Shown: piece by piece, positions 8,750-18,246 of the stretch | Position numbering within the stretch: the first letter of the stretch is position 1 | How the letters are laid out: every line of letters begins with the position of its first letter | Assembly: GCA_024104275.1 (NCBI GenBank) | Contig: JAGGHK010000001.1 | Coordinates: forward strand, 248,001-312,000 | DNA from: Bifidobacterium sp. | Lineage (GTDB): Bacteria > Actinomycetota > Actinomycetes > Actinomycetales > Bifidobacteriaceae | Length of the DNA: 64,000 nucleotides | Direction of reading: 5' to 3' | Program-made: the position numbers and the translations under genes | The notes under the pieces: model-generated | What the model saw: the letters and a program-made list of their open reading frames with translations, nothing else | The model's database searches: none | Told to the model about the DNA's origin: nothing

Positions 8750-10171
8750 ATGGATACCTTGACCATCGCTACCGTGGTTGTGCTCGTCATCGTGACGGCA
8801 CTGCTGGTGTGGCTGTCGCTGATGATGGCTTCGAGCGAATCCGCCGTCTCGCGCGTCACCAAGTCGAGTCTCAACAACCGAATCATCCAAATTCAGACCG
8901 ACGATGAGGACCTCGGCAAATTCGTGCAGGCCAAACAGATTCGCAAGGTCCACAAGGTGCAACGGCTTATCGTCGATCGTTACGCCACGGCCGGCTCCTG
9001 CGCGTTCTTCCGCATTTTTTGCAATGTCTTTGACGGCGTTCTGGTAGCGATTATCGTTATGCTGTTTTCCGAACCTGTTTGGGTCGCGCTGGTCACTGGC
9101 GTGGTTTTCGCGTTGATTGTAGCCGTGGTATCGGTTTTACTTCGTCCATGTTCGGCCGGTGCTTCCAAACCGCTCGATGTGATGATGCGGTTCTCCGGCA
9201 TCATTTCGCTTGCCGTTGTCTTGACACCGTTCGCCAAAGCCGGAGAAGGCAAGGAACAGCGTCGTCGTGACAAGGAAGACGAGCTTTCTGACGATGAGGA
9301 GCTTGAGAAGATTCAGCGTGAGCAGGGGCGCGCGACCATCGATCGGTTGGTCGAAACCGATGATGTTGACCCTGAAGTAGCGGAAATGCTGCGCAATGTG
9401 CTTATGCTTTCCGACACGTTGACCCGTGAGATCATGGTGCCACGCACCGATATGATTTGCGTCGAATCCGATTCCACGCTTGAACATTTCCTGCAGCTGT
9501 GCTCGCGTTCCGGATTCTCGCGCATTCCCATCATCGGCGAGGACGTCGATGACCTGGTCGGCATGGCCTATCTGAAGGATGCCGTGCGTGCCACGGCCTT
9601 CAATCCCGAAGCCCGAACCCGTGAGGTCAAGTCCATCTGCCGCCAGCCGATGCTGGTCCCTGAATCCAAGCCAGTCGATGACCTGTTCCATGAGATGCAG
9701 CGGACGCGTCAGCATGTAGCCGTGGTGGTAGACGAATACGGCGGCATCGCCGGACTGGTCACCATCGAGGATGCCATCGAGCAGATTGTCGGCGAGCTGG
9801 AGGACGAGCATGACCGCATCCAGCACACCGAGCCGCAAAAGATTGGCGACCACAAGTGGCAGATGCCCGCTCGCACGCCAATCGCCGACCTTGAAGAGCT
9901 GTTTGAAGTCGATATCGACGAGGATGACGTGGACACCGTCTACGGCCTTTTGACCAAGTTACTTGGCCGTGTACCCATCGTCGGCATGAGCGCGGTGACA
10001 CGCGGCTTGCGCCTGACCGCCGTCGATTCCGCCGGACGTCGTAAGAAGGTCTCCACCATCGTGGTTGAGCCGACGACGCTCGATATGGCTGAAAAACAGG
10101 ATCAAGACGACGATGACGAAATCAAACGAAACACGAACCAGGACGTAAAGGAAAACGAAAAGAATGACTGA
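8750..10171 (+). CDS. CNNM/CorC-family membrane protein with paired CBS domains
   Basis: The 473-residue product has hydrophobic segments in the first about 165 residues (one at about 5-25, others around 80-130 and 140-162), a charged linker, two CBS repeats (about 200-340) and a C-terminal CorC/HlyC domain (about 350-440). CBS-typical phrases are VPRTDMICVESDSTLEHFL and HVAVVVDEYGGIAGLVTIEDAIEQIVGE. The family is linked to magnesium or cobalt efflux, and older records call it hemolysin-like. It sits between ybeY and era, a common actinobacterial arrangement, and overlaps era by eight bases. The transported ion is not certain. Confidence 0.88.
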   Translation: MDTLTIATVVVLVIVTALLVWLSLMMASSESAVSRVTKSSLNNRIIQIQTDDEDLGKFVQAKQIRKVHKVQRLIVDRYATAGSCAFFRIFCNVFDGVLVAIIVMLFSEPVWVALVTGVVFALIVAVVSVLLRPCSAGASKPLDVMMRFSGIISLAVVLTPFAKAGEGKEQRRRDKEDELSDDEELEKIQREQGRATIDRLVETDDVDPEVAEMLRNVLMLSDTLTREIMVPRTDMICVESDSTLEHFLQLCSRSGFSRIPIIGEDVDDLVGMAYLKDAVRATAFNPEARTREVKSICRQPMLVPESKPVDDLFHEMQRTRQHVAVVVDEYGGIAGLVTIEDAIEQIVGELEDEHDRIQHTEPQKIGDHKWQMPARTPIADLEELFEVDIDEDDVDTVYGLLTKLLGRVPIVGMSAVTRGLRLTAVDSAGRRKKVSTIVVEPTTLDMAEKQDQDDDDEIKRNTNQDVKENEKND

Positions 10172-11270
10172 CAGCAACAACAACGAGCAACAGAGCGGAA
10201 GCAAAGAACCGTACCGTTCCGGCTTCGTAGCCGTAGTAGGGCGGCCAAACGTCGGCAAATCGACACTGATCAATTCGCTGATCGGCACGCAGGTTGCCAT
10301 CGCCTCCTCGCGCCCGGAGACCACGCGTAAGGCCATTCGCGGTATACTCACCACTGACAACGCCCAGCTTGTTCTTGTTGACACTCCAGGCATCCACCGT
10401 CCTCGTACGTTGCTCGGCCAGCGCCTCAACGACGTGGTGGACGAGTCACTGAGCGATGTGGACGAGATCGCGTTCCTGCTGCCTGCCGATCAGGAGATCG
10501 GGCCTGGGGACAAGCGCATTCTGAGTCGTCTGCGTAATGAGTTTGCTCGTAAGGTCGACAATGGCGAAGGCGACAAGGGCGGTAAGCCAAGCCAGGACGG
10601 CAATGTCGACAACCATGGCCATGAAGGCAGCGATAGCAAGTGTCGTCAGCGTCAACGGAACGATTCATCTCAAGAGCACGAGACCGGCAAGTTCGTCTGG
10701 AAAGTGCCGCTGATCGCCATCGTCACGAAAATCGATGAGCTCAACCGTCAGGAGCTGATGGCCAAGCTTATCGAGATCAGCCAATTCGCCGACTTCACCG
10801 ATGTGGTTCCGGTCAGCGCTCTGGAGCGCGACAATGTGGCCGAGGTCAAGCGTGTGCTCATCGAGAACATGCCGGAAGGCCCGCAGATGTACCCTGACGA
10901 CCAGATTACTGAGGAGAAGCCGGAGGACACCATCGCCGAGTTGGTTCGTGGCGCGTTCCTTGAGGAACTGGATGACGAGCTGCCGCATTCGCTGGCCGTG
11001 GTCGTGGACTCCATCGACCGCCCTGGCGAATCCGACAACCCCGAAACCGAGGATGGCAAGGCGCACGTCATGGTCTCCATCTACGTCGAGCGCAACTCCC
11101 AGAAGCCCATTATCATCGGCCATCGCGCCGAGCACCTGGTGCAGGTCAAAAAGCGCCTGCGCACCGCCGTCAACCGCATCGTGGGCCAAAAGTCTAAGCT
11201 CGACCTCCATGTAAAAGTAGCCAAAGGCTGGCAGTCCGACCCCAAGCAGCTAGAGCGGTTGGGCTTCTGA
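10164..11270 (+). CDS. era: GTPase Era with hydrophilic insertion
   Basis: Era binds the 3' end of 16S rRNA and acts as a checkpoint in 30S assembly. Visible motifs are G1 GRPNVGKS (26-33), G3 DTPG (about 73-76), G4 TKID, and a C-terminal KH domain ending HVKVAKGWQSDP. Residues about 131-176, between G3 and G4, are a charged Gly/Asp/Asn/Ser-rich stretch absent from typical Era (about 300 residues), which accounts for much of the extra length here (368). The start overlaps the end of the CBS-domain gene by eight bases. The call is secure. Confidence 0.95.
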   Translation: MTDSNNNEQQSGSKEPYRSGFVAVVGRPNVGKSTLINSLIGTQVAIASSRPETTRKAIRGILTTDNAQLVLVDTPGIHRPRTLLGQRLNDVVDESLSDVDEIAFLLPADQEIGPGDKRILSRLRNEFARKVDNGEGDKGGKPSQDGNVDNHGHEGSDSKCRQRQRNDSSQEHETGKFVWKVPLIAIVTKIDELNRQELMAKLIEISQFADFTDVVPVSALERDNVAEVKRVLIENMPEGPQMYPDDQITEEKPEDTIAELVRGAFLEELDDELPHSLAVVVDSIDRPGESDNPETEDGKAHVMVSIYVERNSQKPIIIGHRAEHLVQVKKRLRTAVNRIVGQKSKLDLHVKVAKGWQSDPKQLERLGF

Positions 11271-11310
11271 GAGCAAGGTCTGTAGGCCACGATTCGCATA
11301 CAAGTTTAAA

Positions 11311-11359
11311 AGCGCAGAAGCCGGGCCCCATGGAACTTGAGGGATATCCGGCTTCCGCT
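11311..11359 (+). terminator. Probable terminator after era
   Basis: AGCG-CA-GAAGCCGG at 11311-11324 pairs with CCGGCTTC-CGCT at 11348-11359, leaving a CA bulge. It is followed by TTC rather than a long T run, so it may terminate weakly. It lies 40 bp past the era stop. Apart from this and the convergent hairpin at 11474-11507, I see nothing else in the 264-bp gap. Confidence 0.45.
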
Positions 11360-11473
11360 TTCAGACCCTCAGCAAGGGGAAGGGCATCTACCTTTTATGC
11401 TTCCGAAGGGGCTGCCAAAACTACGACACCGACATTCGTAAGCAAAAATCATATAAGAACGTGGTATTAAAAA

Positions 11474-11507
11474 CCGGATGGGAAGGAAATCATTCCAACC
11501 CATCCGG
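11474..11507 (-). terminator. Terminator of the acyl-CoA synthetase gene
   Basis: CCGGATGGG (11474-11482) and CCCATCCGG (11499-11507) form a 9-bp stem, extended internally by GGAA/TTCC. On the minus strand it is followed by TTTTTAAT, a classical intrinsic terminator 28 bp after the stop codon. Confidence 0.8.
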
Positions 11508-11534
11508 CCTTTTCATATGTGCCGTGAATACGAC

Positions 11535-13577
11535 TTATTTCTTCTTCGTATACATCTGTGTGTTGAGCAGGTTGGCGTAGTGCTTGATGACCGTTGGGCG
11601 TATCACCTTCATGGAGGCGGTCAGCATGCCGTTCTCCTGGCTGAACTCCTCGGGCAGAAGGATGAACTTGCGCACGGATTCGGCTCGGGAGACGCCCTCG
11701 TTGGCCTTGTCGACCCACTTCTGCACTTCGGCACGGACCACCGCGTTCTTGCAGGCTTCCTCCATGGGCATGTCGTGGTCGAGACCAGCGGCATCGAGCC
11801 ACTGGCGCAACGAGGGCTCGTCAAGCGTGATGAGAGCCGAGATGAACGGACGCTTGTCGCCGAGCACCAGAGCCTGCGAGACGAACAGGCAACGTTGGAT
11901 GATCTCTTCGATCGGGCCAGGGGCGACGTTCTTGCCGCCAGCGGTGATGATGAGATCCTTCTTGCGGCCGGTGATGTAAAGGAACCCATCGTCGCTCAGG
12001 CGGCCGAGGTCGCCAGTTGCATACCAGCCGTCAGGAGTGAAAGCGAGCTCGGTGGCCTCGTCGTTCTTGTGATAACGGTGGAAGACGCAGGTTCCCTTGA
12101 CCTGAATCTCGCCGTCCTCCGCCAGACGGATGGAGAAACCGGGGTAGGGCACGCCGACGGAGCCCTCATGGAACGGCGTTCCTTTGGGGTTGAACGCGCA
12201 GGGTGCGGTGGTTTCGGTCAAGCCGTATCCCTCGTAGGCGGGGATGTCGGCACCGCGGAAGAACGCAAGCAGTTCTGGGTCGAGCGGTGCGCCGCCGGCG
12301 ACGAACCATTCGGCCTGTCCGCCGAGCACTTCACGCAGCGACTTGTAGACGATCGGATCGAAAGCGGCACGGCGTGCGCGGGTGGCGAAGCTGGCCTTGC
12401 CCTTTTCGCTTATTTCCTTTTCGTATTCCTGTGCGGCGACGACGGCTGCAGCGAATGCCACACCCTTTGCGCCGTTCCCTGCTTTCTGCGAGGCGGCGTT
12501 ATAGACCTTCTCCCAGACGCGGGGCACGAGAATGGTGACGATTGGCTTGGCGACCTGTAGATCGCTGATGAGCGTCTTGATGCCGCCGGCGATGTAGATG
12601 CGCAGGTCGCTGGCAACCACGATGTAATTGACCGCACGGGCGAAGGTGTGTGCCTGCGGAAGGAAGAGCAGCACGGACTTGCCTTTTTGGTGCAGCAGGT
12701 TGGGCATGTAGTCACGCAGATTCAGCGCGGTGGTGCAGTAGTGTTCGTGCGTCATCTCGACGCCCTTCGGCGCGGCGGTGGAGCCGGAGGTGTAGACGAT
12801 GGAGCACAGATCGGTTTTCTTGATGGAATCGATGCGTGCGTCAAGCGTTTCATCAGTCACCGACTTGCCGTAATCGCGCAGCTCCTCAAGCGCGCCGGCT
12901 TCGAGCGTATAGATTTTTTCGAGTGTGGGGCAGTCTTCGACGGCGCCGTCGGCCTTCTCTCTCATATCGTTGGTTTCGACGATCAGCAGTCGGGAATCGG
13001 AATTGTTGACGATATTGCGGATCTGCTCTGCTGAATCGGTGTCGTAAATGGTGGCAAGTACGCCGCCGACAGCCATCACGGCAGCGTCCACGACGTCCCA
13101 TTCGTAGGAGGTGTGGGACATGAAGGAAACCCCGTCGCCTTTGTCGATGCCGTAATGCATCAGGCCTTTAGCGACGCTACGCACGTCTTGAAGGAACTCC
13201 TTGGCTGTTTTGGTGACCCATTTGTTGTCGACCTTGAAGGTGTAAAGCGGATCGTCGCCCATGCGTTCCGCGCGCTCGACGTAAAGGTCGTAGATCGACA
13301 TGTCGTCATCGATGGGCGGGTTGCCGGGAGTGGTGACGGTCAGAAGACCGGTCTTATCGTCGACAAAGAGTTTGGTTGGGTAACCAGGTCCCCATTCGTG
13401 GCTGTGAGGCAATGTCGAGTAATCGACGGGCTTGACGGTGGCGAGGTGACGGTCATCGTTGAAATCCGGGGTTTCCGGATCCTCGGTATTGACCGGGTGC
13501 TCGAAGCCGTTTCCCAGATGGAAGGCTTTTTGGCTCAGCTTCAGCGTTTCCTTTTTCAGTGAATTGATGACTGACAC
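11535..13577 (-). CDS. Long-chain acyl-CoA synthetase (AMP-forming)
   Basis: This enzyme activates fatty acids to acyl-CoA through an acyl-adenylate. It carries the AMP-binding P-loop YTSGSTAAPKG, the YGLTETTAP motif, the YATGDLG hinge motif and ITGRKKDLIITAGGKNVAPGPIE, as in FadD-type ligases. I chose GTG at 13577 because AGGAG (13585-13589) is seven bases upstream; an in-frame TTG at 13616 would add 13 residues but lacks a good site. The resulting length is 680 residues. A second, gutted copy of the same family lies at 58459. Confidence 0.9.
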   Translation of the reverse strand: MSVINSLKKETLKLSQKAFHLGNGFEHPVNTEDPETPDFNDDRHLATVKPVDYSTLPHSHEWGPGYPTKLFVDDKTGLLTVTTPGNPPIDDDMSIYDLYVERAERMGDDPLYTFKVDNKWVTKTAKEFLQDVRSVAKGLMHYGIDKGDGVSFMSHTSYEWDVVDAAVMAVGGVLATIYDTDSAEQIRNIVNNSDSRLLIVETNDMREKADGAVEDCPTLEKIYTLEAGALEELRDYGKSVTDETLDARIDSIKKTDLCSIVYTSGSTAAPKGVEMTHEHYCTTALNLRDYMPNLLHQKGKSVLLFLPQAHTFARAVNYIVVASDLRIYIAGGIKTLISDLQVAKPIVTILVPRVWEKVYNAASQKAGNGAKGVAFAAAVVAAQEYEKEISEKGKASFATRARRAAFDPIVYKSLREVLGGQAEWFVAGGAPLDPELLAFFRGADIPAYEGYGLTETTAPCAFNPKGTPFHEGSVGVPYPGFSIRLAEDGEIQVKGTCVFHRYHKNDEATELAFTPDGWYATGDLGRLSDDGFLYITGRKKDLIITAGGKNVAPGPIEEIIQRCLFVSQALVLGDKRPFISALITLDEPSLRQWLDAAGLDHDMPMEEACKNAVVRAEVQKWVDKANEGVSRAESVRKFILLPEEFSQENGMLTASMKVIRPTVIKHYANLLNTQMYTKKK

Positions 13578-13821
13578 GTGTGGACTCCTCGACCTTCTTT
13601 TAGCGGCGTTATTCAAGCAATAAAGCCAATTCTATAGGATTTACGACGTTTCGTCACCTTACGGTAGCGTAGGCGAAGCTGTATGTCGCAAGGCAATTGG
13701 GCCACCGTCTTGTTTACGGAAAGAACGACCGGAAATGTTGAATTTACTGGAAAATAGGCCGGCAGATTCGTCTTTGAAGCTTTTGCCATTCGGACTGATG
13801 AAGGAAGTTGCTATTGTGCTA

Positions 13822-14859
13822 TCAGTTAAAAACGATATATCCTGACACGCCTTGAGGCTTTCTCAGTTTGAATACTCCGCGAACAAATGCCGTTACCGTC
13901 TTCCAGTACCGTTTGGGATCGGTGGAGGCCGACATCGCATGCGCCGCACCCGGAATCATGAGTTTTTGCTTGACAGGGCTGGCGCAGGCGCGGAAATTGC
14001 CGTCGAGGCTGGCAGGATTGACGAAATCGTCTGCGGAACCATGGATGAACAGCATGGGAATCGAAGTGTGGCGCAGCGCTTCAACGCAGGAGGCTTCGCC
14101 GAAATCGTATCCGGCGCGACGGCGCGCGATGGAACTCATTATGTCGATGACCGGGCGTGCAAGGAATGCAGGAGCATGGTACAAGTGCCTGGCGCTGTAG
14201 AGGAATTGGTCTTCAAGGCCGGTGTAGCCGCAGTCGGCAATGGTGGCCTTGACGTTCTTCGGCAGATTCGGGTCGCCTGTGGCAAGCATGACGGTTGCGG
14301 CTCCCATGGAATTGCCATCCAGTAGAATTTGGGCTTTCGGGTCGTTGGCCACGATGGTTTTAATCCATTGTAGAAGATCACGGTGTTCCAACGCACCCAT
14401 GCCGATGTATTTGCCGCCGCTTAGTTCATGGCAACGGCTGGCAGGGGTGAGTACGGTGAAACCAAGCTTGGAGAAGCGATGTGCATATTTCGCCATTTCG
14501 GCGGGTTCGCCCGAAAATCCGTGACAGCAGATGGCATAGAGATGGCTTGGGGGATTGGCGCAGTCAGGATCGAGCATCCAGCCGTGCAGTTGCGTGCCGT
14601 CGAATGCCTTGAGTGTCACCCCGCGTTTGGTGTTCTCAAACCAGCGTGCGGCTTCGGCTTCTTCCTCGGCGTCGTGGTGCGGTTGACGCGCGGCGAGCGT
14701 GGTATCGGGGCGGTTGCTTTTGAACAAGGAATGTTTTGAGCCGGGCTCGAGAACGAATCGGAAAAGGTAATCGGCTACGGCGTAAAAGGTTCCGGCTACT
14801 GCGAAACCCCCACAGATCAGACCAGTGGCCAAGGTTCTGGTGTTGGAATGCTGAACCAT
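13822..14859 (-). CDS. Membrane-anchored alpha/beta hydrolase
   Basis: The 345-residue product has one hydrophobic segment near residues 12-32, then an alpha/beta-hydrolase domain. The nucleophile elbow is GNSMGAATV (serine near residue 180), the oxyanion region CCHGFSGEPAEM is present, and an acid and a histidine are in FIHGSADDFV and GAAHAMS. The family resembles YqkD/FrsA-like esterases, probably exposed on the outer face of the membrane. The substrate is unknown. A 244-bp gap without other genes separates it from the acyl-CoA synthetase on the same strand. Confidence 0.82.
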   Translation of the reverse strand: MVQHSNTRTLATGLICGGFAVAGTFYAVADYLFRFVLEPGSKHSLFKSNRPDTTLAARQPHHDAEEEAEAARWFENTKRGVTLKAFDGTQLHGWMLDPDCANPPSHLYAICCHGFSGEPAEMAKYAHRFSKLGFTVLTPASRCHELSGGKYIGMGALEHRDLLQWIKTIVANDPKAQILLDGNSMGAATVMLATGDPNLPKNVKATIADCGYTGLEDQFLYSARHLYHAPAFLARPVIDIMSSIARRRAGYDFGEASCVEALRHTSIPMLFIHGSADDFVNPASLDGNFRACASPVKQKLMIPGAAHAMSASTDPKRYWKTVTAFVRGVFKLRKPQGVSGYIVFN

Positions 14860-15140
14860 GTTCGACTCCGATCCTTGCGGTGCTCTGTTGCCTTGATTAA
14901 AAGAAATTATAAAAGGGCAGGTTCACAAATTTTATTGCGCTTGGCGGATGTCGGCTTGAATAGTATACTGAAAAATGTTGTTTCGGCAGGTTTTATATCT
15001 GTCGCGCTTTGGCGAGGGGAAGAGATTCCCGTTATCGACTGGGCTGAATGTGTTGGGTCTCTTTGAGGCTGCGATTTCGGCGCGTCGGTGCACCGAAACA
15101 ACGCAGTAGATAATATCAACAATCTCAAGGAGATTAGATT

Positions 15141-15824
15141 ATGGCAAACACCATTTCCATTGAGGGCGAAGTCCGCAACGAGTTCGGCAAGGGCGCTGCC
15201 CGCCGTATGCGCGTGGCCAAGGAGATTCCGGCCACCATCTACGCCGGAGGCAACGATCCTGTTTTCGTCAAGCTTCCCATGCGCGAGACCACGCTGGCCC
15301 TGCGCCGCACGAACGCGCTGTTCACCATCAAGTACGGCAAGGATTCCAAGATGGCCGTCGTCAAGGACGTCCAGCGCAACCCCGTCAAGCGCATCGTCGA
15401 GCACATCGACTTCTACGAGGTCAAAGCCGGCGAGAAGATCGAGGTCGACGTCCCGGTCTTCGCCGTTGGCACCCCAAAGGGCGCGGCCGTCGCGTTCGTC
15501 GACATCCAGCAGCTTCGCGTGCGCGCGAGCGTCGATGCGCTGCCCGAGCGTATCGATGTCAACGTGGACGGCCTGCAGGACGGCGAGAAGGTCTTTGCCA
15601 AGGACCTCAACTTGGCTGAAGGCGTTGAGTTCGTCAACACCGATCCTGAAGAGTCCGTCGTCACCGTCGAGATCCCTGAAGATGCCACCGCCACCACCGC
15701 AGTTTCCGCTGAGGATGCTGCCGCTGCCGCCGCCGGTGTCGAAGGTAAGGAAGGCGCCGCTGCTGAAGGCGATGCAGCTGCTCCTGCCGCCGATGACGCA
15801 GATGCCGATGCCGACAAGAAGTGA
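15141..15824 (+). CDS. rplY: 50S ribosomal protein L25 (CTC/TL5 form)
   Basis: The 227-residue product is the long form of L25, which binds 5S rRNA. The N-terminal domain (about 1-90) has EGEVRNEFGKGAARRMRVAKEIPATIYAGG, followed by the TL5/CTC beta domain (about 95-180). The C-terminal tail is an Ala/Asp/Glu-rich low-complexity extension of about 50 residues, common in actinobacteria. AAGGAG lies upstream of the ATG, and a strong terminator follows, so it is a single-gene unit. Confidence 0.95.
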   Translation: MANTISIEGEVRNEFGKGAARRMRVAKEIPATIYAGGNDPVFVKLPMRETTLALRRTNALFTIKYGKDSKMAVVKDVQRNPVKRIVEHIDFYEVKAGEKIEVDVPVFAVGTPKGAAVAFVDIQQLRVRASVDALPERIDVNVDGLQDGEKVFAKDLNLAEGVEFVNTDPEESVVTVEIPEDATATTAVSAEDAAAAAAGVEGKEGAAAEGDAAAPAADDADADADKK

Positions 15825-15885
15825 TTCACTTTAGTCGATGCATTTTAAGTAATGGCGTTACCGATAGCGTGACGTGATAGTTTAA

Positions 15886-15926
15886 ATCCGTACTGGCCAC
15901 AACCCTGTGGTTGGTACGGATTTTTT
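15886..15926 (+). terminator. Terminator of rplY
   Basis: ATCCGTAC...GTACGGAT with an inner CCACAA/TTGTGG-like pairing forms a long stem, followed immediately by TTTTTT. It is a textbook intrinsic terminator about 60 bp past the stop. Confidence 0.88.
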
Positions 15927-16089
15927 GATCTTCGGATGTGAACCTTCACACCGGAAATTTTTCATATTGTGAACGATTTCACCATATATGACCGCCTATG
16001 TGCGAGAGTAACAGCATAACCCAGCGCCACAAGCGCAAGGTAAAATACAATTCTGGCCGTTCATCGGCTGAAGCAAAGAAGAAGTGCAT

Positions 16090-17217
16090 ATGACTGAGCA
16101 ATCCCATCATGATCCAGCAGCGTTGTCGCAATTGACCGAACCGTTCAAGGTTCTCGACAACCCTCACCCCGCCTCCGACGCCGAGCGCGCGAAGCTGATT
16201 GACAAGCCGGCGTTCGGCCAGCTTTTCAGCGATAACATGACCCACATGGTCTGGCATAAAGACAGTGGTTGGGGCGATCGCCGAGTCGAGCCTTACGGCC
16301 CGCTTGCCATGAGTCCTGGTGCCTCCGTCCTGCACTATGCACAGGAGTGCTTCGAAGGCCTCAAGGCCTATCGTCACGCCGACGGCAGCACCTGGCTGTT
16401 CCGTCCGGACGCGAACGCCGAGCGTTTCGCCAATTCCGCCAAGCGCCTCTATCTGCCCGAACTTTCCAAGGACGACTTCCTGGGCTCCGTCGCCGCGCTG
16501 GTCAAGCGTGACGTCGACTGGGTGCCGACCCGCCGCGAATACACGCTCTACATGCGTCCGTTCATGTTCGCTTCCGAGGCATTCCTCGGCGTGCGCGCAC
16601 CGCAAACCGTCGATTATTGCGTCATCGCCTCGCCTTCCGGCCCGTACTTCCCGGGCGGCGTCAAGCCGGTGAGCATCTGGGTGGAAGACAAGTGGTTCCG
16701 CACCGGCCCCGGCGGCACCGGCTTCGCCAAGTGTGGCGGCAACTACGCGGCATCGCTGCTGGGCGAGTACCGTGGTGCCGACCAAGGCTGCGAGCAGGTC
16801 TGCTTCGTCGACGCGGCCACCAAGACCTACCTCGAGGAGCTTGGCGGCATGAACATGTTCACCGTGCACAAGGACGGCCATCTGGAGACCCCGTCGCTCA
16901 CGGGCAACATTCTGCCCGGCGTCACCCGCCGCTCGCTCATCCAGCTGGCTCAGGACAAGGGTCACGACGTGGTCGAGACCATGATCAAGCTTGACGACCT
17001 GCTCGAAGACATCAAGTCCGGCGAGGTCACCGAGGTCTTCGCCTGCGGCACCGCGGCGATCATCACGCCTATCGGCCGCTTCAAGTCGGAGAAGTTCGAC
17101 GTTCCGGTCAACCGCGGCAAGTCCGGTGAACTGACCATCAAGCTGCGCGACGAACTGCTCGGCATACAGATGGGCGAGATCGAAGACCCGCACGACTGGA
17201 TGTGGAAGGTCTGCTGA
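16090..17217 (+). CDS. ilvE: Branched-chain amino acid aminotransferase
   Basis: IlvE exchanges amino groups between glutamate and the keto acids of Leu, Ile and Val. The 375-residue product is the longer, type-II IlvE. It shows GASVLHYAQECFEGLKAYR, the PLP-lysine region FAKCGGNYAASL, and the PLP phosphate-binding EVFACGTAAIITPIG near the C-terminus. I chose ATG at 16090, preceded by AGAAGAAG; a GTG six bases earlier is also in frame. Flanking terminators show it is transcribed alone. Confidence 0.93.
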   Translation: MTEQSHHDPAALSQLTEPFKVLDNPHPASDAERAKLIDKPAFGQLFSDNMTHMVWHKDSGWGDRRVEPYGPLAMSPGASVLHYAQECFEGLKAYRHADGSTWLFRPDANAERFANSAKRLYLPELSKDDFLGSVAALVKRDVDWVPTRREYTLYMRPFMFASEAFLGVRAPQTVDYCVIASPSGPYFPGGVKPVSIWVEDKWFRTGPGGTGFAKCGGNYAASLLGEYRGADQGCEQVCFVDAATKTYLEELGGMNMFTVHKDGHLETPSLTGNILPGVTRRSLIQLAQDKGHDVVETMIKLDDLLEDIKSGEVTEVFACGTAAIITPIGRFKSEKFDVPVNRGKSGELTIKLRDELLGIQMGEIEDPHDWMWKVC

Positions 17218-17259
17218 GCGTGTTTTCGCTTCACTGACATTCAGCTTTCAAATAGCCTT

Positions 17260-17311
17260 AAAACGGCCTGTAGCGTTTTCTGAAGTTCTGGGGGATGCTG
17301 CAGGCCGTTTT
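17260..17311 (+). terminator. Terminator of ilvE
   Basis: AAAACGGCCTG (17260-17270) pairs perfectly with CAGGCCGTTTT (17301-17311). The T run is part of the stem end, as in many A/T-flanked intrinsic terminators. Confidence 0.8.
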
Positions 17312-17387
17312 GCTGTAGCCATGTTTTGGCCGCTATTTGTTATACTTTGCTATTGGTCTTTATACAACTTGACGAAGGATGTGCGGT

Positions 17388-18074
17388 ATGCAACTGGCGC
17401 TGGAAAGTAACGTCTTTTTCTGGGCCATCGAATATATCGCGACCTTCTGCTGCGGCTTGCTCGGCGGGTTGTGCGCAGTCAAGAAAAAATACGATTTCAT
17501 CGCCATATTGATGACCGTCTGGCTCACCGGCCTCGGAGGCGGTATTATTCGTGACGTGCTGCTGGGCATATTTCCGCCCGTCGGCGTTTCAGACAAGGGG
17601 CTTATCATCACCTCGCTGCTTGCCAGCGTGACGGTAGCCATCATTTATCCGGAAGTCGACCGGCTCAAATGGATCATGGTCGCACTCGACGCCTTGGCGC
17701 TTGGTCTCTATGCGGTCAACGGCACCCAAAAGGCGCTGATTTACCACACCTCGGGTATGACGGCGGTGTTCATGGGCCTGATTACGGCCATCGGGGGAGG
17801 GCTTATTCGAGACATCCTAATCAATGACGTCCCGTCGGTCATCCGCGACAGCCACTGGTATACGGTTCCGGCGATTATCGGCAGCATCTTGACAGTGTTC
17901 GTCACCCACGCCTACCAAGGCGGACATATCCCGTTCAGTCTTGAGGTGACGTTCGATATCGCCATCGTCGCCTTCGTCGTCATCCTGCGTGTGCTCTCTG
18001 TACGCTTCGATTGGAAGGTGCCGGGGGCGCTCAGGCGCACGCGTGCGCACCTTCCATCGTGGAAGGATGCGTAG
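17388..18074 (+). CDS. TRIC/YicG-family membrane protein (UPF0126)
   Basis: The 228-residue product is strongly hydrophobic, with about seven membrane segments and the internal duplication diagnostic of this family: GGGIIRDVLLG in the first half and GGGLIRDILIND in the second. Relatives form trimeric monovalent cation channels; in bacteria some are also proposed to carry amino acids such as glycine. I chose ATG at 17388 because GAAGG lies nine bases upstream, rather than an ATG at 17379 which that site would overlap. The C-terminus is basic and presumably cytoplasmic. Confidence 0.87.
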   Translation: MQLALESNVFFWAIEYIATFCCGLLGGLCAVKKKYDFIAILMTVWLTGLGGGIIRDVLLGIFPPVGVSDKGLIITSLLASVTVAIIYPEVDRLKWIMVALDALALGLYAVNGTQKALIYHTSGMTAVFMGLITAIGGGLIRDILINDVPSVIRDSHWYTVPAIIGSILTVFVTHAYQGGHIPFSLEVTFDIAIVAFVVILRVLSVRFDWKVPGALRRTRAHLPSWKDA

Positions 18075-18164
18075 TGCGTTCCGTTTCGACAGTGCTGATG
18101 TTCAAGGTCGCGCGAGTGGATACGGTTGGTTGCAACAGTTAGCGGGATACAACAACAGATTTGA

Positions 18165-18178
18165 TGTTAACGCTCACA
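18165..18178. promoter_or_regulatory. Candidate LacI-family operator upstream of the alcohol dehydrogenase
   Basis: TGTTAACGCTCACA is a near-palindrome with a central CG, matching the general form of LacI-family operators. It sits about 70 bp before the start codon, just upstream of a possible -10 box TACAAT (18201-18206). No LacI-type gene is in the window. Assignment is by pattern only. Confidence 0.35.
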
Positions 18179-18246
18179 TACCGTACTGTGTAATTGTTGT
18201 TACAATGACCTGACTGTGTTTAAGTCAAAAATCAAGGAGGATACTG

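Noticed and set aside
15979..17193. Minus-strand open frame of 404 codons opposite ilvE
   Set aside because: Shadow of the ilvE codon pattern; it also runs through the ilvE promoter region without any start signal.
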